A DNA stretch of 64,000 nucleotides from assembly GCA_026989355.1 (NCBI GenBank), contig JALSJM010000016.1, positions 1 to 64,000 of the forward strand. The letters run 5' to 3'. The stretch comes from Paracoccaceae bacterium (GTDB taxonomy: Bacteria; Pseudomonadota; Alphaproteobacteria; Rhodobacterales; Rhodobacteraceae). Below the pieces are notes generated by a model. The model was not told the DNA's origin, searched no databases, and saw nothing but the letters and a program-made list of their open reading frames with translations. Each line of letters starts with the position of its first letter. Position 1 is the first letter of the stretch. Positions 10,982 to 20,954 of the stretch are shown piece by piece. A program made the position numbers and the translations under genes.

Positions 10982-12262
10982 TCACGCCGTTTCGCCCTGT
11001 TGCCCGGCATCGGACCGGCCTTCCTCCCCGGCCATCTCCTGTGCCGCCTCCTGTGCCGCCTCAACGGCTACCGGCGATGCCGAAGGCGAAATCGGCGCAT
11101 AGGGGCTGGTTTCCTCGACCGGCAGCACCGGGCGGCGTGTCATCCGCCAGAGGGCATATGCCGCAAGCGAAAACATCAGCGCCACGATGAAGGCAAAGAA
11201 ACCGCGCGCCCCGAGCCCCACCATCAGCCAGCCCACCAGCAGGGGGCCGGCAATGGCACCAAGACCGTTCACGAACACCAGCCCGCCCGAGGCGGCGGCC
11301 ATGTCGTCGGCATCAAGAAAATCATTGGTATAGGCCAGCAGCAGCGCATAGAGCGGGCTTGTCATGCCGCCGATCACGAAGGCCGCGGCCAGGATCAGGG
11401 CAAAATGCCCGTGGGTGAAGAAGGCCACCATTCCCGCCAGCCCTCCGAAAACCGCAATCATCAGAACCAGGCGGCGGCGATCCATCCGGTCGGAAAGCCA
11501 GCCGATCGGCAATTGCAGCACAAGCGCCCCCACCGACATGGCCGAAACGAAGGCCGACACCTGCGCAACGCTCATCCCCGCCGCCGAGGCATAGACCGCC
11601 GCCATTCCGAACTGGGCTGCAAACAGCCCGCCGAGAATCGCCATCCCCACCACCCCGAGAGGGGAAATCGCGTAAAGCGCCTTCAGCGAAAGGGGCTTGG
11701 CGCTTTCGAAGGCAGGGGTAGGGCTGACCGACAGCAGGATCGGTGCGAATGAAACCGACACCAGCACCGAAGGGATGATGAACAGCACATATCCCGCCGG
11801 ATCCCCCAGCGCCAGAAGCCCCTGCCCCGCCACCACCCCCGCCATCTGCACGACCATGTAGAGCGAAAGCGCCTGCCCCCGGGTGGCGTTGTCGGCAGCG
11901 TTGTTGAGCCAGCTCTCGGCGGTAACGTAAACACCCGAGAAACAGAAGCCGATCAGGATTCGCCCGATCGTCCACGATACCGGATCATCAAGCACCGGAA
12001 ACAGGATCAGCACCGCCGAAATGAGCGAGGCCAGTGCCGCGAATACCCGCACATGCCCCACCCGCCGGATCATTTCGGGCGCCAGGTGCGAGCCGCCCAG
12101 GAAGCCCAGGAAATAGGCCGCCATCACCACCGACATCACGCCGGTCGAGAAACCCTCGAGGCTGCCGCGGACTCCAAGCAGCGATCCCTGCAACCCATTG
12201 CCCATCATCAGCAGAAGGATGCCGAGGAACAGGGCCCATGAATTTTTCAGAACCGTCAGCAT
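10982..12262 (-). CDS. MFS transporter (YcaD-like)
   Basis: Integral membrane protein of 426 residues with about twelve hydrophobic segments. The cytoplasmic loop GWLSDRMDRRRLVL between TM6 and TM8 is the major facilitator signature, and the N-terminal half carries a GSHLAPEMIRRVGHVR loop like YcaD-type carriers. The C-terminal tail (last 45 residues) is acidic and Ala/Glu-rich. The substrate is unknown. It lies 57 bp downstream of queA on the same strand, so the two may be co-transcribed. Confidence 0.83.
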   Translation of the reverse strand: MLTVLKNSWALFLGILLLMMGNGLQGSLLGVRGSLEGFSTGVMSVVMAAYFLGFLGGSHLAPEMIRRVGHVRVFAALASLISAVLILFPVLDDPVSWTIGRILIGFCFSGVYVTAESWLNNAADNATRGQALSLYMVVQMAGVVAGQGLLALGDPAGYVLFIIPSVLVSVSFAPILLSVSPTPAFESAKPLSLKALYAISPLGVVGMAILGGLFAAQFGMAAVYASAAGMSVAQVSAFVSAMSVGALVLQLPIGWLSDRMDRRRLVLMIAVFGGLAGMVAFFTHGHFALILAAAFVIGGMTSPLYALLLAYTNDFLDADDMAAASGGLVFVNGLGAIAGPLLVGWLMVGLGARGFFAFIVALMFSLAAYALWRMTRRPVLPVEETSPYAPISPSASPVAVEAAQEAAQEMAGEEGRSDAGQQGETA

Positions 12263-12319
12263 CGGGGAAATCCGCGCATGAAGCCGCCATCGGAAGGAAA
12301 GCCTATCGATTCGCCCCGC

Positions 12320-13450
12320 TCAGCGATTCCACAGGGGCGACACGCGCATGTCGCGTTCAGCCCTCCGGCCGCGCCCGGAGGTGACCGGAGGCAGCAGCAG
12401 CGAGGCATCTCCATAGGAAAAGAAACGATAGCGCGCGGCAACCGCATGGGCATAGATTTCCCGGATCCGCTCCATGCCCATCAGGGCCGAAACCAGCATC
12501 ATCAGGGTGGATTTCGGCAGGTGGAAATTGGTCATCAGGCCGTCGGAAACGCGAAAATCGAACCCCGGGGTGATGAATATGTCGGTCTCGCCACACCAGG
12601 GGGCAATGGCGCCGCTCGCGCGCGCCGCCGTCTCGATCAGCCGCAGCGCCGTGGTGCCGACCGCGATCACCCGCCCGCCGGCGGCCTTCGTTGCGGCAAT
12701 CTCTTCGGCCGCCCGCGTGCCGACCTCTCCCCATTCGGCATGCATCCGGTGGCGCGAGATGTCTTCCTCCTTCACCGGCAGGAAGGTGCCCGCCCCCACA
12801 TGCAGCGTTACATGGCTGAAATCCACCCCCCGTTCGGCCAACCGCGCCAGAAGCGCCCTGTCGAAATGAAGTGAAGCCGTGGGGGCTGCCACCGCACCGG
12901 GGCGGCGCGCGAAAACTGTCTGGTAATCCGCGCGGTCGCGTGCGTCGGCGGCGCGACGCACGGCGATATAGGGCGGCAGCGGCATCTGCCCCGCACGTTC
13001 GAGCGCCGCATCGAAATCGGCGCCGGACAGATTGAAGGAAAGACGCGCGGTTCCCTCTGCCGCCTTTTCTTCAAGACGCGCCGACAATCCCGCTTCAAAC
13101 ACGATTTCCTCGCCTTCGCGCACCTTTCGCAAGGGCTTCAGAAGGGCGTGCCACTGCCCCGGCTCGGCGGCGGGTTCAAGCAGCGTCACCTCCACGGCGG
13201 CGCAGACCCTTCCCTGGGCGCTGTCGCGCCACCGCTGCCCCGAAAGGCGCGCGGGGATCACCTTTGTATCGTTCAGCACAAGGCGATCGCCCGGGCGCAA
13301 CAGCGCGGGCAGATCGTGCACATGAAGATCACGCAAGCCCCCCGGCCCCGCCCCTTCGGCCACCAGCAGGCGCGCCGCCGGACGCGGGCGCACGGGGCGG
13401 GTGGCGATCAGCTCTTCCGGGAGCGTGAAATCGAAATCCGACAGCTTCAT
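12320..13450 (-). CDS. queA: S-adenosylmethionine:tRNA ribosyltransferase-isomerase
   Basis: Enzyme of queuosine biosynthesis that transfers the ribosyl part of SAM to 7-aminomethyl-7-deazaguanine in tRNA. The 376 residues are a little above the usual 345-360. Diagnostic segments are the start [19 protein letters not shown], the [12 protein letters not shown] block, LHVGAGTF and the C-terminal [16 protein letters not shown]. The ATG at 13450 begins this conserved start; upstream codons in frame are not family-like. It follows the large AsmA-like gene on the same strand after 40 bp. Confidence 0.95.
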   Translation of the reverse strand: MKLSDFDFTLPEELIATRPVRPRPAARLLVAEGAGPGGLRDLHVHDLPALLRPGDRLVLNDTKVIPARLSGQRWRDSAQGRVCAAVEVTLLEPAAEPGQWHALLKPLRKVREGEEIVFEAGLSARLEEKAAEGTARLSFNLSGADFDAALERAGQMPLPPYIAVRRAADARDRADYQTVFARRPGAVAAPTASLHFDRALLARLAERGVDFSHVTLHVGAGTFLPVKEEDISRHRMHAEWGEVGTRAAEEIAATKAAGGRVIAVGTTALRLIETAARASGAIAPWCGETDIFITPGFDFRVSDGLMTNFHLPKSTLMMLVSALMGMERIREIYAHAVAARYRFFSYGDASLLLPPVTSGRGRRAERDMRVSPLWNR

Positions 13451-13490
13451 GCGGCGGCCTCTAGCACCATCCATGTGCCCGGCAAAAGGC

Positions 13491-16400
13491 CTAATTGCCG
13501 GGTTTTGGCGGCGGACGGCGGAAAATCTCGCGGAACATCCCCGGCGTGAAGATCGACAGCGGATTGACCCGCACCTTCGGATCATCCGAAGTACCGACAA
13601 GGCGAAAGTTGAAGCCGAACAGGCCTTCACCCCGGCGCGTCAGGATCTGGCCCGCCTGGTTCACCAGATAAATGGGCGAGATCACCCCCTGCATGTCGAG
13701 CCGCTTGTTGCTCAGGTGATAATAGCCATCCATCGATACCCCGAGCGACGGCCCCACGGCGCTGCTGCGGTAAAGGATCACCTGGCGCGGCGTCAGGCGG
13801 AAACGCGCATCGACATTGGTGAACAGGATGCCCCCGCCGCTCATCTGTTCGAGCAGCCCGATCCCCGAAATGGCGTGCAGAAGCGCCGTCAGCGCCGGGG
13901 CACGCCGCACCCGCGTGTTGCGGACATCCAGCCAGCCGTCGAAGGTTCCGGGGTGCCCCGGAACCGCCACCAGCTGAAGATCCATGTTGCCGCCGTGGGC
14001 GTTGTCGATGATCCCGGCAGCGCGAAATACCCCGCCCGCATCCTCCGAACGGATCCGTACGCTGTTGCCGCCCTTGCTGGGCACCAGCGTGCCGCTGATC
14101 GCGGCGGCACGGTTGACGCGGGCGGTGAAGGTGCCGTTCAGGCCCGGACGGGTGGAAAAACGCCCCGCAAAACCGGTGAGCGAAATGCCCTCGCTGACGA
14201 TCACCCGATCCAGCCGAAGCACGATCGGCCCGCCGGCCCGGCCCTGCCGGCGCGGTCCGGCACCGGTGGCAAGGCTGGTCTGACGCAGATCCAGCACCCC
14301 ACCCTCGACCCTGACCTCGGGCACGCGCCCCCGTCCCCGCCCCACCAGCCTGACCGGGGCATCAAGCCATCCCCCAACCGCGACCCGCGCGAACCTGGCC
14401 TCTCGCAGCGTGCCGTCGTTGCCGAGGGTCACCCGGCCGGAGGCACTGAGCCCCGGCGCTTCGAGCGACAGCGCCCCGATCCCGGGCGGTGTGCCCAGGC
14501 TGCCCCGCACGGCAAGGCGCCCTCTTGCTCCTGCCGGCTTGCTCCAGCCCAGATCGGCCAGCCGCAATCCGACCCCGCGCAGATCGGAAACAAGCGAGAA
14601 CCGCGGCGCCTGCCCCCGCAGAAGATCGATCTCGATCCGCCCGTTGCCCCGGCCGCTCACGCTGCCCTCGGGCAGGCCGATGCGGAATTCCTCGACGAAG
14701 GCCGGCGAAAGCTCGATCTTTCCTTCGGCGCGCGAACGCCCCCTGTGCTCGGGGCCGAACCGCTGATGCCAGCGCCCGGAAACAGCCACCCGACCAAGCC
14801 GGCCACTGCCGGCGATCTCGATCCCTTCGCCCGATGCGGCCGTCACGCTCAGTTCGGGCGCGCGCAGCGCATGGCCCGGGATCAGCTTGCCGCTTTCCAC
14901 ATCGCCAAGGCGCGCGGCAAGCGCGAAATCGACATCGTCCAGCGGCAGCTTCCTGATCAGCAGAAGGCTGATCCTGCCGCTCACACTGGCCCGTCCGGTG
15001 GCCAGATCAACCGGCAGACCGGCCTTGCTCAGAAACCGGAAAGGCGGATGATCGAGAATCGAAAGCGCTGCCGGCAGCGGGCTTTCGGTGCGCAGCGAAA
15101 CCACCCCCAGGGCGGGTTTGGCAAAGATGTCGGGCACCCGGAAAACCGTGCCCGCGCCCTCGATCCGCCCGCCGTTCGGGGCGATCACATGCCCCCGCTC
15201 CAGCACCAGCGTGAAGGCATTGTCGGCAATGGTGGCATAGCCTGACCCGTCTTCGACCGGCGGCATCTGCCGCATGAAACGCGCGCGCACCCCGTCGAAC
15301 GAAAAGTTCAGCCCCAGGGCCGGCCGCTTGCCCGGTGCCAGGCGCAGTGCGGCGCGGATGTCATGCATGTCGCCCGCCTGCACATTGGCGGCGATCCACC
15401 GGCGCGTATTGGGCACCAGGACGAAAGGCCAGAGCGCCAGCAGGTCGGCCGCCGAAAGCCGGTTCGCATCGAGATCCAGATCAACCGACCAGCCCTGCTC
15501 GCCGGCCCGCACCCGGCCGCGGGCCACGAAGCGGCGCGGCCCGTCCTCGAGCACCGCCTGACCGATGTCGAGCACGAAGGGATCGAGCCGCATGCGCATG
15601 TCGGCGGCACCCCCGCTGAAGCTGAGCGGCCCTGCCATCGCTTCGCCTGCATCAACCCGGCCCTCGCGCAGACGGAACTGGCCGATCATGCTGCGCGGCA
15701 GGCCGCCTTCGGAAAGATCGCGCAGATAGGCCACCCCGTCGGCATCGATGGTTACCACATCGGTTTCCACGTGGAATTCATCGAAGATGATCTTCTGCGC
15801 ATCCGGATCATAGGAAAGGTAGGTGCGACCGCCGGTGAAACGAACGGGGTTTTCGGTCTGTCCGGGGCGGATCAGCCCGGCCCCGATGCGCAGTGTGGCA
15901 TCCATCCTTTCAAGCCGGCCATCGGATGCAAGCGCGGCACGAAACGCCCCCGAGATCGGAGCCTCGACCACCGAAAGCCAGGCCAGGGCGGGAAGCTGGC
16001 TTGCAATATCGCGGGCCTCGACACCGTTCACATTGGCCCCGATGGTGACAATCCGCGCGGCCTTGTCCAGCCGGAACGAGAAACCGGCGCGCCCCGGTGC
16101 GCCCGACAGTGCCGCCCGGGCGCCGGCGGGAAGCGCTTCCGTTTCTGCCGGCATCACGGCCCCGAGCGCAGGGGCGGGGGCGGGGGCCGGTGCGGGGGCG
16201 GGGGCCGGTGCAGGAGCGGGGGTCGGTGCAGGAGCGGACGCAACGCCCCCGCCGGCAGACGGCACGGCCAGCGCGAACACAACGCTGACATCCACATGAT
16301 CGTCATTGTTGTCGAGCGTGATCCGCCCCTTGTCGAGCACCCAGCTGCGCCCGCTGCGCTGATCTTCATAGACCAGCGTAAGATCATTCGCCATCACCGA

Positions 16401-17126
16401 ACGGATCTCGGAAAGCCCGGGCCTTTCGAAGGACTGCCGGATCGTCTCCAGAATTTCCGGAAATGATCCCGAGGCCCCCGCGCCGCCACCCGCAAGGCCG
16501 ATCGACAGATCAAGCCCGCCATCTTCATTGCGCCGCAGGCCAAGTTCCGCATCGCTCAGCACAAGCCGCTCCGGGCCGAACCGGCCGCGCAGCAGTGCAC
16601 TGGCCGAAAACCTTGCCTCGGCCGCATCCACCCGGGCAAGCGGAAGTCCGCCGGCATTGACAAGGGAAAGCCTTTCCAGGCGCACAACCGGGTGCCACCA
16701 GTCAGCGATACGAAAGCTGACATGGCCGATTCCGATCCGTCCGCCGGTTACCGCCTCGCTGACCCTGGTCTCGATCCTGTCGCGCAGCCAGCCGGGAGCG
16801 GGAACGCTGATCCCCGTTATTGCCAATAGCAGCAGACCGGCGATCATGAACTGCGCCATCAGGTTCAGCAGAGGCCACACCCCGCTGCGCCCCCGCCGCC
16901 GGCGCTGACGGCGTTCGCGGCGCCGCGCTTTCCTTGCCACCCGCCTTGCCGCTTTCCCTGCATCCGCAGGCTGGCGATCCGGGCGCGCGCCGTCCGGTTT
17001 CCCTTTCCCTGCCCCCTTCCCGCCGGCAGCCGAAGCATCTGCGGCACGCCCGCCGGTCAACGGATCCTCCGGGCCGCTTCCCGCCGCCGGCCCGCTTCGG
17101 GGCTGTGCTCTGGTGCTTTCGCTCAT
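13491..17126 (-). CDS. large AsmA/YhdP-like envelope protein
   Basis: Protein of 1211 residues. A charged, low-complexity cytoplasmic N-terminus (Arg-rich to about residue 80) precedes a single transmembrane helix (about 84-109). A very long periplasmic region with repeating beta-strand character and AsmA-like C-terminal features follows, as in YhdP/DUF3971 proteins. That family is thought to bridge the two membranes and move phospholipids to the outer membrane; function here is inferred from architecture. An Ala-Pro repeat of about 28 residues, encoded near 16165-16245, interrupts the N-terminal third and looks like a flexible linker. The ATG at 17126 has no strong ribosome site, so the start is uncertain. 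Confidence 0.75.
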   Translation of the reverse strand: MSESTRAQPRSGPAAGSGPEDPLTGGRAADASAAGGKGAGKGKPDGARPDRQPADAGKAARRVARKARRRERRQRRRRGRSGVWPLLNLMAQFMIAGLLLLAITGISVPAPGWLRDRIETRVSEAVTGGRIGIGHVSFRIADWWHPVVRLERLSLVNAGGLPLARVDAAEARFSASALLRGRFGPERLVLSDAELGLRRNEDGGLDLSIGLAGGGAGASGSFPEILETIRQSFERPGLSEIRSVMANDLTLVYEDQRSGRSWVLDKGRITLDNNDDHVDVSVVFALAVPSAGGGVASAPAPTPAPAPAPAPAPAPAPAPALGAVMPAETEALPAGARAALSGAPGRAGFSFRLDKAARIVTIGANVNGVEARDIASQLPALAWLSVVEAPISGAFRAALASDGRLERMDATLRIGAGLIRPGQTENPVRFTGGRTYLSYDPDAQKIIFDEFHVETDVVTIDADGVAYLRDLSEGGLPRSMIGQFRLREGRVDAGEAMAGPLSFSGGAADMRMRLDPFVLDIGQAVLEDGPRRFVARGRVRAGEQGWSVDLDLDANRLSAADLLALWPFVLVPNTRRWIAANVQAGDMHDIRAALRLAPGKRPALGLNFSFDGVRARFMRQMPPVEDGSGYATIADNAFTLVLERGHVIAPNGGRIEGAGTVFRVPDIFAKPALGVVSLRTESPLPAALSILDHPPFRFLSKAGLPVDLATGRASVSGRISLLLIRKLPLDDVDFALAARLGDVESGKLIPGHALRAPELSVTAASGEGIEIAGSGRLGRVAVSGRWHQRFGPEHRGRSRAEGKIELSPAFVEEFRIGLPEGSVSGRGNGRIEIDLLRGQAPRFSLVSDLRGVGLRLADLGWSKPAGARGRLAVRGSLGTPPGIGALSLEAPGLSASGRVTLGNDGTLREARFARVAVGGWLDAPVRLVGRGRGRVPEVRVEGGVLDLRQTSLATGAGPRRQGRAGGPIVLRLDRVIVSEGISLTGFAGRFSTRPGLNGTFTARVNRAAAISGTLVPSKGGNSVRIRSEDAGGVFRAAGIIDNAHGGNMDLQLVAVPGHPGTFDGWLDVRNTRVRRAPALTALLHAISGIGLLEQMSGGGILFTNVDARFRLTPRQVILYRSSAVGPSLGVSMDGYYHLSNKRLDMQGVISPIYLVNQAGQILTRRGEGLFGFNFRLVGTSDDPKVRVNPLSIFTPGMFREIFRRPPPKPGN
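16165..16245 (-). repeat. Ala-Pro coding microsatellite in the AsmA-like gene
   Basis: A run of near-identical 6- and 12-bp units (GGGGCG / GGGGCC alternating with GGTGCA) encodes an (Ala-Pro)n tract of about 28 residues. Such repeats are prone to slippage, and copy number may vary between strains. It lies just after the N-terminal third of the protein and should not alter the reading frame when units change in multiples of 6 bp. Confidence 0.8.
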
Positions 17127-17245
17127 CACGCTCTGGCCCGCCGCTCCGGAACCGGCCCGCGTCCGGCCCCGCTTCCGACTGGTCCTTGTCTCTTCGTCCG
17201 CCCTGCCCTCATACTGCACCGCGATCCGTTTTGAAAGGAGACGCC

Positions 17246-17752
17246 ATGACAGCAATCGAGCCCGGCCAGCCCGCCCCCGATTTCACCCTGCCCGCCGACG
17301 ACGGGCGCAACATCACCCTGTCGGCGTTGCGCCCGGCGCCGGTGGTGCTCTATTTCTATCCGCGCGACGATACCCCAGGCTGCACCACGGAAGCACTGGA
17401 ATTCTCGGCTCTGATGCCGGCATTCCGCGCCCTTGGCGCCGAGGTCTTCGGGATTTCGAAGGACACGCTTGAAAAGCATGCGAAATTTCGCCGCAAGCAT
17501 GACCTTTCGGTGCCGCTGCTGTCCGACGCGCAGGGGCATGTCTGCGAAGATTACGGAGCGTGGGGCGAAAAGAGGATGTATGGCCGCACCTTCCAGGGCA
17601 TCACCCGCACCACCGTCCTGATCGACGGCACGGGGAAGATCGCGCATGTCTGGCACCGGGTGCGCCCGAAAGGCCATGCGGCCGAAGTGCTGGCCGCCCT
17701 GCGCACACTGCCGGCGGCACCGGACACCCCCGGGAACGGCAGCGGAAGCTGA
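17246..17752 (+). CDS. bcp: thioredoxin-dependent peroxiredoxin, BCP/PrxQ type
   Basis: Peroxidase of 168 residues. The peroxidatic Cys46 sits in YPRDDTPGCTTEA, and the motif FRRKHDLSVPLLSD is typical of BCP. The resolving cysteine found five residues later in E. coli BCP is Leu51 here; the only other cysteine is Cys100 (GHVCEDYG), so the enzyme may be 1-Cys or use a different resolving partner. The ATG at 17246 follows AAAGGAG. It is divergent from the AsmA-like gene with a 119-bp gap. Confidence 0.93.
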   Translation: MTAIEPGQPAPDFTLPADDGRNITLSALRPAPVVLYFYPRDDTPGCTTEALEFSALMPAFRALGAEVFGISKDTLEKHAKFRRKHDLSVPLLSDAQGHVCEDYGAWGEKRMYGRTFQGITRTTVLIDGTGKIAHVWHRVRPKGHAAEVLAALRTLPAAPDTPGNGSGS

Positions 17753-18024
17753 CGCAGACCGGGCGCAGGCCGGACAGCCCGGCAGATTGTAGCAACCCGC
17801 CGCCCCGAATCGGCAAAAACCTGCCTGTTTTCATGATCCTCGAAGCCGAAACCCGGTGCATGCCTCAAAAATCTTGTGACGCGGTGCCGGGGCCGTTAAT
17901 CAATTCTGGTAATCAGTTCGAAAAAGCGGCCATCGGGGAAGGTTCGCTTCCATCTCATTCAGGTGATCTTCTTCGCAAGCAAGGGGCCGGAAGGCCCGGG
18001 ATCGGCGGACAACGGGACAGGACA

Positions 18025-19371
18025 GTGAAAGCACGCATCTTCGACAGATTCAATTCAGCGCTGGAACGCTGGCTGCCGGAACGCCGGGTGTTCCTGCGCA
18101 CCGATACCGAAACCCGCTTCGTGCGGCTGACACCGGCAACGCAGCTTGCGGCAATCTCGGGCATCGGGCTGTTCATTGTCTGGTCGGTGATTGCCACCGC
18201 CTTCCTGCTGGTGGACAGCATCGGCTCGGGCAACCTGCGCGAACAGGCCAGGCGCGAACAGCTGGCCTATGAGGCGCGCCTCAATACCCTGTCTGCCGAA
18301 CGGGACAGCCGCGCACAGGAAGCCGCGGCGGCCCATGCGCGCTTTGCCCAGGCGCTTGAGCGGATATCGCAGATGCAGACAACGATCCTGGCCCTCGAGG
18401 ACCGCCGCGCAGAACTTGAGCAGGGCATCGAGATCATCCAGGCCACCCTGCGCGAAACCATGCAGGAGCGTGACAAGGCGCGCGCCCTTGCCCGGGAGGC
18501 CGAGGCACGGCTGGCCAGCAGCACCATGACCGTCCGCTCCGAGCTTGACCGGGCGCGCGAGGTGGAAGGCGCGGTGGATTTCCTGACTTCGGCCCTGACG
18601 ACAACCGCGCTGGAACGCGACGAGGTCGCCGCCAGGGCCCGGCGTGCCCGCCAGATGGTAGATGAACTGGTTCTGGAAACCAGGCTGATACAGGAACGAA
18701 ACGATCGCATCTTCCAGCAGCTCGAGGATGCCGTCACCATTTCGCTCACACCGCTTGACAAGATGTTCCGCAACGCCGGCCTGCCGACCGAACATATTCT
18801 CGAAACCATCCGCAAGGGCTATTCCGGCCAGGGTGGGCCACTGACCCCGCTGTCATTTTCCACAATGGGCGCGCGCAGCACGCCCGATCCCGATACCCTG
18901 CGCGCCAATGCGATCCTTTCCCAGCTCGACCGGATGAACATGTATCGAATCGCCGCCCAGAAAACACCCTTCGTGCTGCCGATCAGGAACGCCTTCCGCT
19001 TTACCAGCGGCTATGGCTACCGCAGCGATCCCAAGACCGGCGGGCGGCGCCTGCACAAGGGCACCGATTTTGCCGCCGCCCACGGCACCCCGATCTATGC
19101 CACCGCCGATGGCGTGGTGGTGCATGCGGGCTGGAGCAGCGGCTATGGCCGGCTGGTGAAGATCCGCCATGCCTTCGGCATCGAAACCCGCTATGCCCAT
19201 ATGGCAAAAATTCGCGTGAAAGTCGGGGATAGGGTCTCGCGCGGAGACCGGATTGGTGATATGGGAAGCTCCGGGCGTTCAACGGGAACGCACCTTCACT
19301 ATGAAATCCGCGTCAACGGTGAACCTGTCAACGCGATGAAATTTATCAAGGCAGCACAAGATGTTCTCTAA
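18025..19371 (+). CDS. M23 family metallopeptidase with coiled-coil N-terminus (DUF5930-type)
   Basis: Membrane-anchored peptidoglycan endopeptidase of 448 residues. A short cytoplasmic start with LERWLPERRVFLR, typical of the Rhodobacterales form, precedes a TM helix at about 41-63. A coiled coil at about 70-250 follows, then a C-terminal LytM/M23 domain. The zinc ligands are visible: HKGTD (His and Asp) and the HLH motif in GTHLHYEI, so it should be active. A GTG start at 18025 is chosen from the conserved N-terminus; the ribosome site is weak. It overlaps the bactofilin gene by 11 bp, a pairing also known in other bacteria where both shape the cell wall. Confidence 0.9.
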   Translation: MKARIFDRFNSALERWLPERRVFLRTDTETRFVRLTPATQLAAISGIGLFIVWSVIATAFLLVDSIGSGNLREQARREQLAYEARLNTLSAERDSRAQEAAAAHARFAQALERISQMQTTILALEDRRAELEQGIEIIQATLRETMQERDKARALAREAEARLASSTMTVRSELDRAREVEGAVDFLTSALTTTALERDEVAARARRARQMVDELVLETRLIQERNDRIFQQLEDAVTISLTPLDKMFRNAGLPTEHILETIRKGYSGQGGPLTPLSFSTMGARSTPDPDTLRANAILSQLDRMNMYRIAAQKTPFVLPIRNAFRFTSGYGYRSDPKTGGRRLHKGTDFAAAHGTPIYATADGVVVHAGWSSGYGRLVKIRHAFGIETRYAHMAKIRVKVGDRVSRGDRIGDMGSSGRSTGTHLHYEIRVNGEPVNAMKFIKAAQDVL

Positions 19372-19852
19372 AAGCAAGATCAACGAACCCGGCCCCAAGC
19401 AGCAGACCCGCGACAGTGCTCCCGCTGCCACGACACCGGAAAGCAAGCCTGCCAAGGGAATCGATCTTCCTCCCTCTGCCCCGAAGACAAAACCGCCCGC
19501 TTCGGTGCTTTCATCCGATCTGCTGATCAAGGGTAACGTGAAAACGACCGGCGATATCCAGATCGAAGGCCAGGTCGAGGGCGACATCCGCGCCCATCTG
19601 CTGACGGTGGGTGAAGGCGCCGTGGTGAAGGGCGAAGTGATCGCAGATGATGTTGTGGTGAACGGCCGGGTGATCGGCCGGGTGCGCGGCCTGAAGGTGC
19701 GCCTGACCTCGACGGCGCGCGTTGAAGGCGACATCGTGCACAAGACCATCGCCATAGAATCCGGCGCCCATTTCGAAGGCTCGGTGCAGCGGCAGGACGA
19801 CCCGCTGAACAGCGGGGGCGGCAAGGCGCCGGCACCCGCGGCCCCGAAATAG
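19361..19852 (+). CDS. bactofilin
   Basis: Cytoskeletal polymer-forming protein of 163 residues. A disordered, Pro/Lys/Ser-rich N-terminus (1-45) precedes a beta-helical bactofilin core (about 48-140) with regularly spaced turns such as KGNVKTTGDIQIEGQVEGDI, then an Ala/Pro tail. Bactofilins form non-polar filaments under the membrane and often recruit cell-wall hydrolases. The overlap with the M23 gene supports a joint role in local wall remodelling. A hairpin terminator follows 57 bp after the stop. Confidence 0.93.
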   Translation: MFSKSKINEPGPKQQTRDSAPAATTPESKPAKGIDLPPSAPKTKPPASVLSSDLLIKGNVKTTGDIQIEGQVEGDIRAHLLTVGEGAVVKGEVIADDVVVNGRVIGRVRGLKVRLTSTARVEGDIVHKTIAIESGAHFEGSVQRQDDPLNSGGGKAPAPAAPK

Positions 19853-19859
19853 CGGCACA

Positions 19860-19887
19860 GGCATCATGCCATGGGCATCATGCCATG
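19860..19887. repeat. perfect 14-bp tandem duplication after the bactofilin stop
   Basis: GGCATCATGCCATG occurs twice head to tail, starting 8 bp after the bactofilin stop. Each copy contains the near-palindrome GGCAT-C-ATGCC. It could be a replication-slippage product; a binding function is possible but not shown. Confidence 0.8.
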
Positions 19888-19908
19888 ACGATGCCGGAAC
19901 ACAGGATG

Positions 19909-19938
19909 AAAGGGCCGGCAGCGCGCCGGCCCTTCTTT
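19909..19938 (+). terminator. rho-independent terminator after bactofilin
   Basis: The stem GGGCCGGC (19912-19919) and GCCGGCCC (19925-19932) is perfect with loop AGCGC. Flanking AA/TT pairs extend it, and TTCTTTCC follows on the plus strand. It ends the M23-bactofilin unit and lies in the convergent gap with the DUF2189 gene. Confidence 0.8.
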
Positions 19939-20002
19939 CCTTCCGGCACCGCGGTTCCGGTCCGGCCGGAACAGGCCGATGCCCTGCTCTCCGACGGGCC
20001 CT

Positions 20003-20797
20003 TCAACCCTGTGGCTTTTCTTCGTAAAGCACCCGGCGGTAAAGATACCACGAGGCATGCCCGAGCACCGGCAGCACGATCAGAAGCCCGAGAAAAACGG
20101 GCAGCATGCCCACAAACAGCAGCCCCGCAACGATCAGCCCCCAGAGGATCATCACCCTGAAGTTGGCGAATACCGACTGTATGCTGGTGATGATGGCGGT
20201 GATCAGGTCCACCTCCTTGTCAAGCAGCAGCGGCAGGCCGACAACGGTTGACGCGAAGACGAACCCCGCCAGCAGCCCCCCCACCAGCGTGCCAACCGTC
20301 AGCATGGCAAGCCCGCGGCCGGTCAGATACACGTCATAGCCGGTGGTAATGTTGATCATCGGCACATTGCCAAGGAACAGGGTAAAGATCAGATGCGCCA
20401 CGAAGGCCCAGAACATGAACAGCAGGATCAGCATCATGCACAGCGAGGGTATCTGGCGATTTTTCTGGCCATAGACAACGCCCAGAACCCGGCCCCACGA
20501 GGGATGCTCGCCCTGCTCCCGCATGTGGCTGATCTCGTAGAAGCCAACCGCCGCGAATGGGCCCAGAAGCGGAAAGCCGAACACCCCGATCACCAGCCAG
20601 TAGATTTCTCCGGTGCGCGCGGCCAGCCACCACAACAGCAGCCCGCCCACAACGAACAGGGCGGAAATGGCCAGACCATAGGCCGGTGCATGCAGGAAAT
20701 CCCGCCAGCCCCGTTTCAGGGCATCGAACAGATCGGCAACCGTGATCAGATGGATGTCGGGTATCGACGAAGGTTGTGTCGAAGCGGTATCGCTCAT
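20003..20797 (-). CDS. DUF2189 domain-containing membrane protein
   Basis: Integral membrane protein of 264 residues with about six hydrophobic segments. It opens with an N-terminal SIPDIHLITVADLFDALKRGW segment of mixed character. GWRDF, GEHPSWGRVLG and a C-terminal LGHASWYLYRR are typical of DUF2189 proteins. Family function is unknown; members are often reported near respiratory genes, but here the neighbours are bactofilin and prfB. A near-perfect inverted repeat lies 30 bp upstream of its start. The gene is convergent with bactofilin. Confidence 0.8.
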   Translation of the reverse strand: MSDTASTQPSSIPDIHLITVADLFDALKRGWRDFLHAPAYGLAISALFVVGGLLLWWLAARTGEIYWLVIGVFGFPLLGPFAAVGFYEISHMREQGEHPSWGRVLGVVYGQKNRQIPSLCMMLILLFMFWAFVAHLIFTLFLGNVPMINITTGYDVYLTGRGLAMLTVGTLVGGLLAGFVFASTVVGLPLLLDKEVDLITAIITSIQSVFANFRVMILWGLIVAGLLFVGMLPVFLGLLIVLPVLGHASWYLYRRVLYEEKPQG

Positions 20798-20817
20798 GTT
20801 CCCCCCCCTGCTTTCTG

Positions 20818-20836
20818 TTTGTGACTTTGTCGCAAA
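20818..20836. promoter_or_regulatory. inverted repeat upstream of the DUF2189 gene
   Basis: TTTGTGAC-TTT-GTCGCAAA is an 8-bp inverted repeat with one mismatch pair and a 3-bp spacer, centred 30 bp before the DUF2189 ATG. The spacing is wrong for CRP/FNR (odd total length), so the binding protein is unknown. It could be an operator overlapping the promoter. Confidence 0.35.
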
Positions 20837-20929
20837 AGACTAGCCGGCGGCATGCACGCATGGCAAGAATTATGTCGGGCAGATGCAACATGGGCGTCTT
20901 GCGCCCCCGCGCCAGGCAGCCTGCTTCCG

Positions 20930-20945
20930 CAGCCGCAAGCGGCTG
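20930..20945 (-). terminator. hairpin downstream of prfB
   Basis: CAGCCG and CGGCTG pair around a 4-base loop (16 bp in all), 10 bp after the prfB stop on the minus strand. There is no clear T-run on that strand, so it may be a weak terminator or an mRNA-stabilising hairpin. Confidence 0.35.
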
Positions 20946-20954
20946 TTTCCGCCG

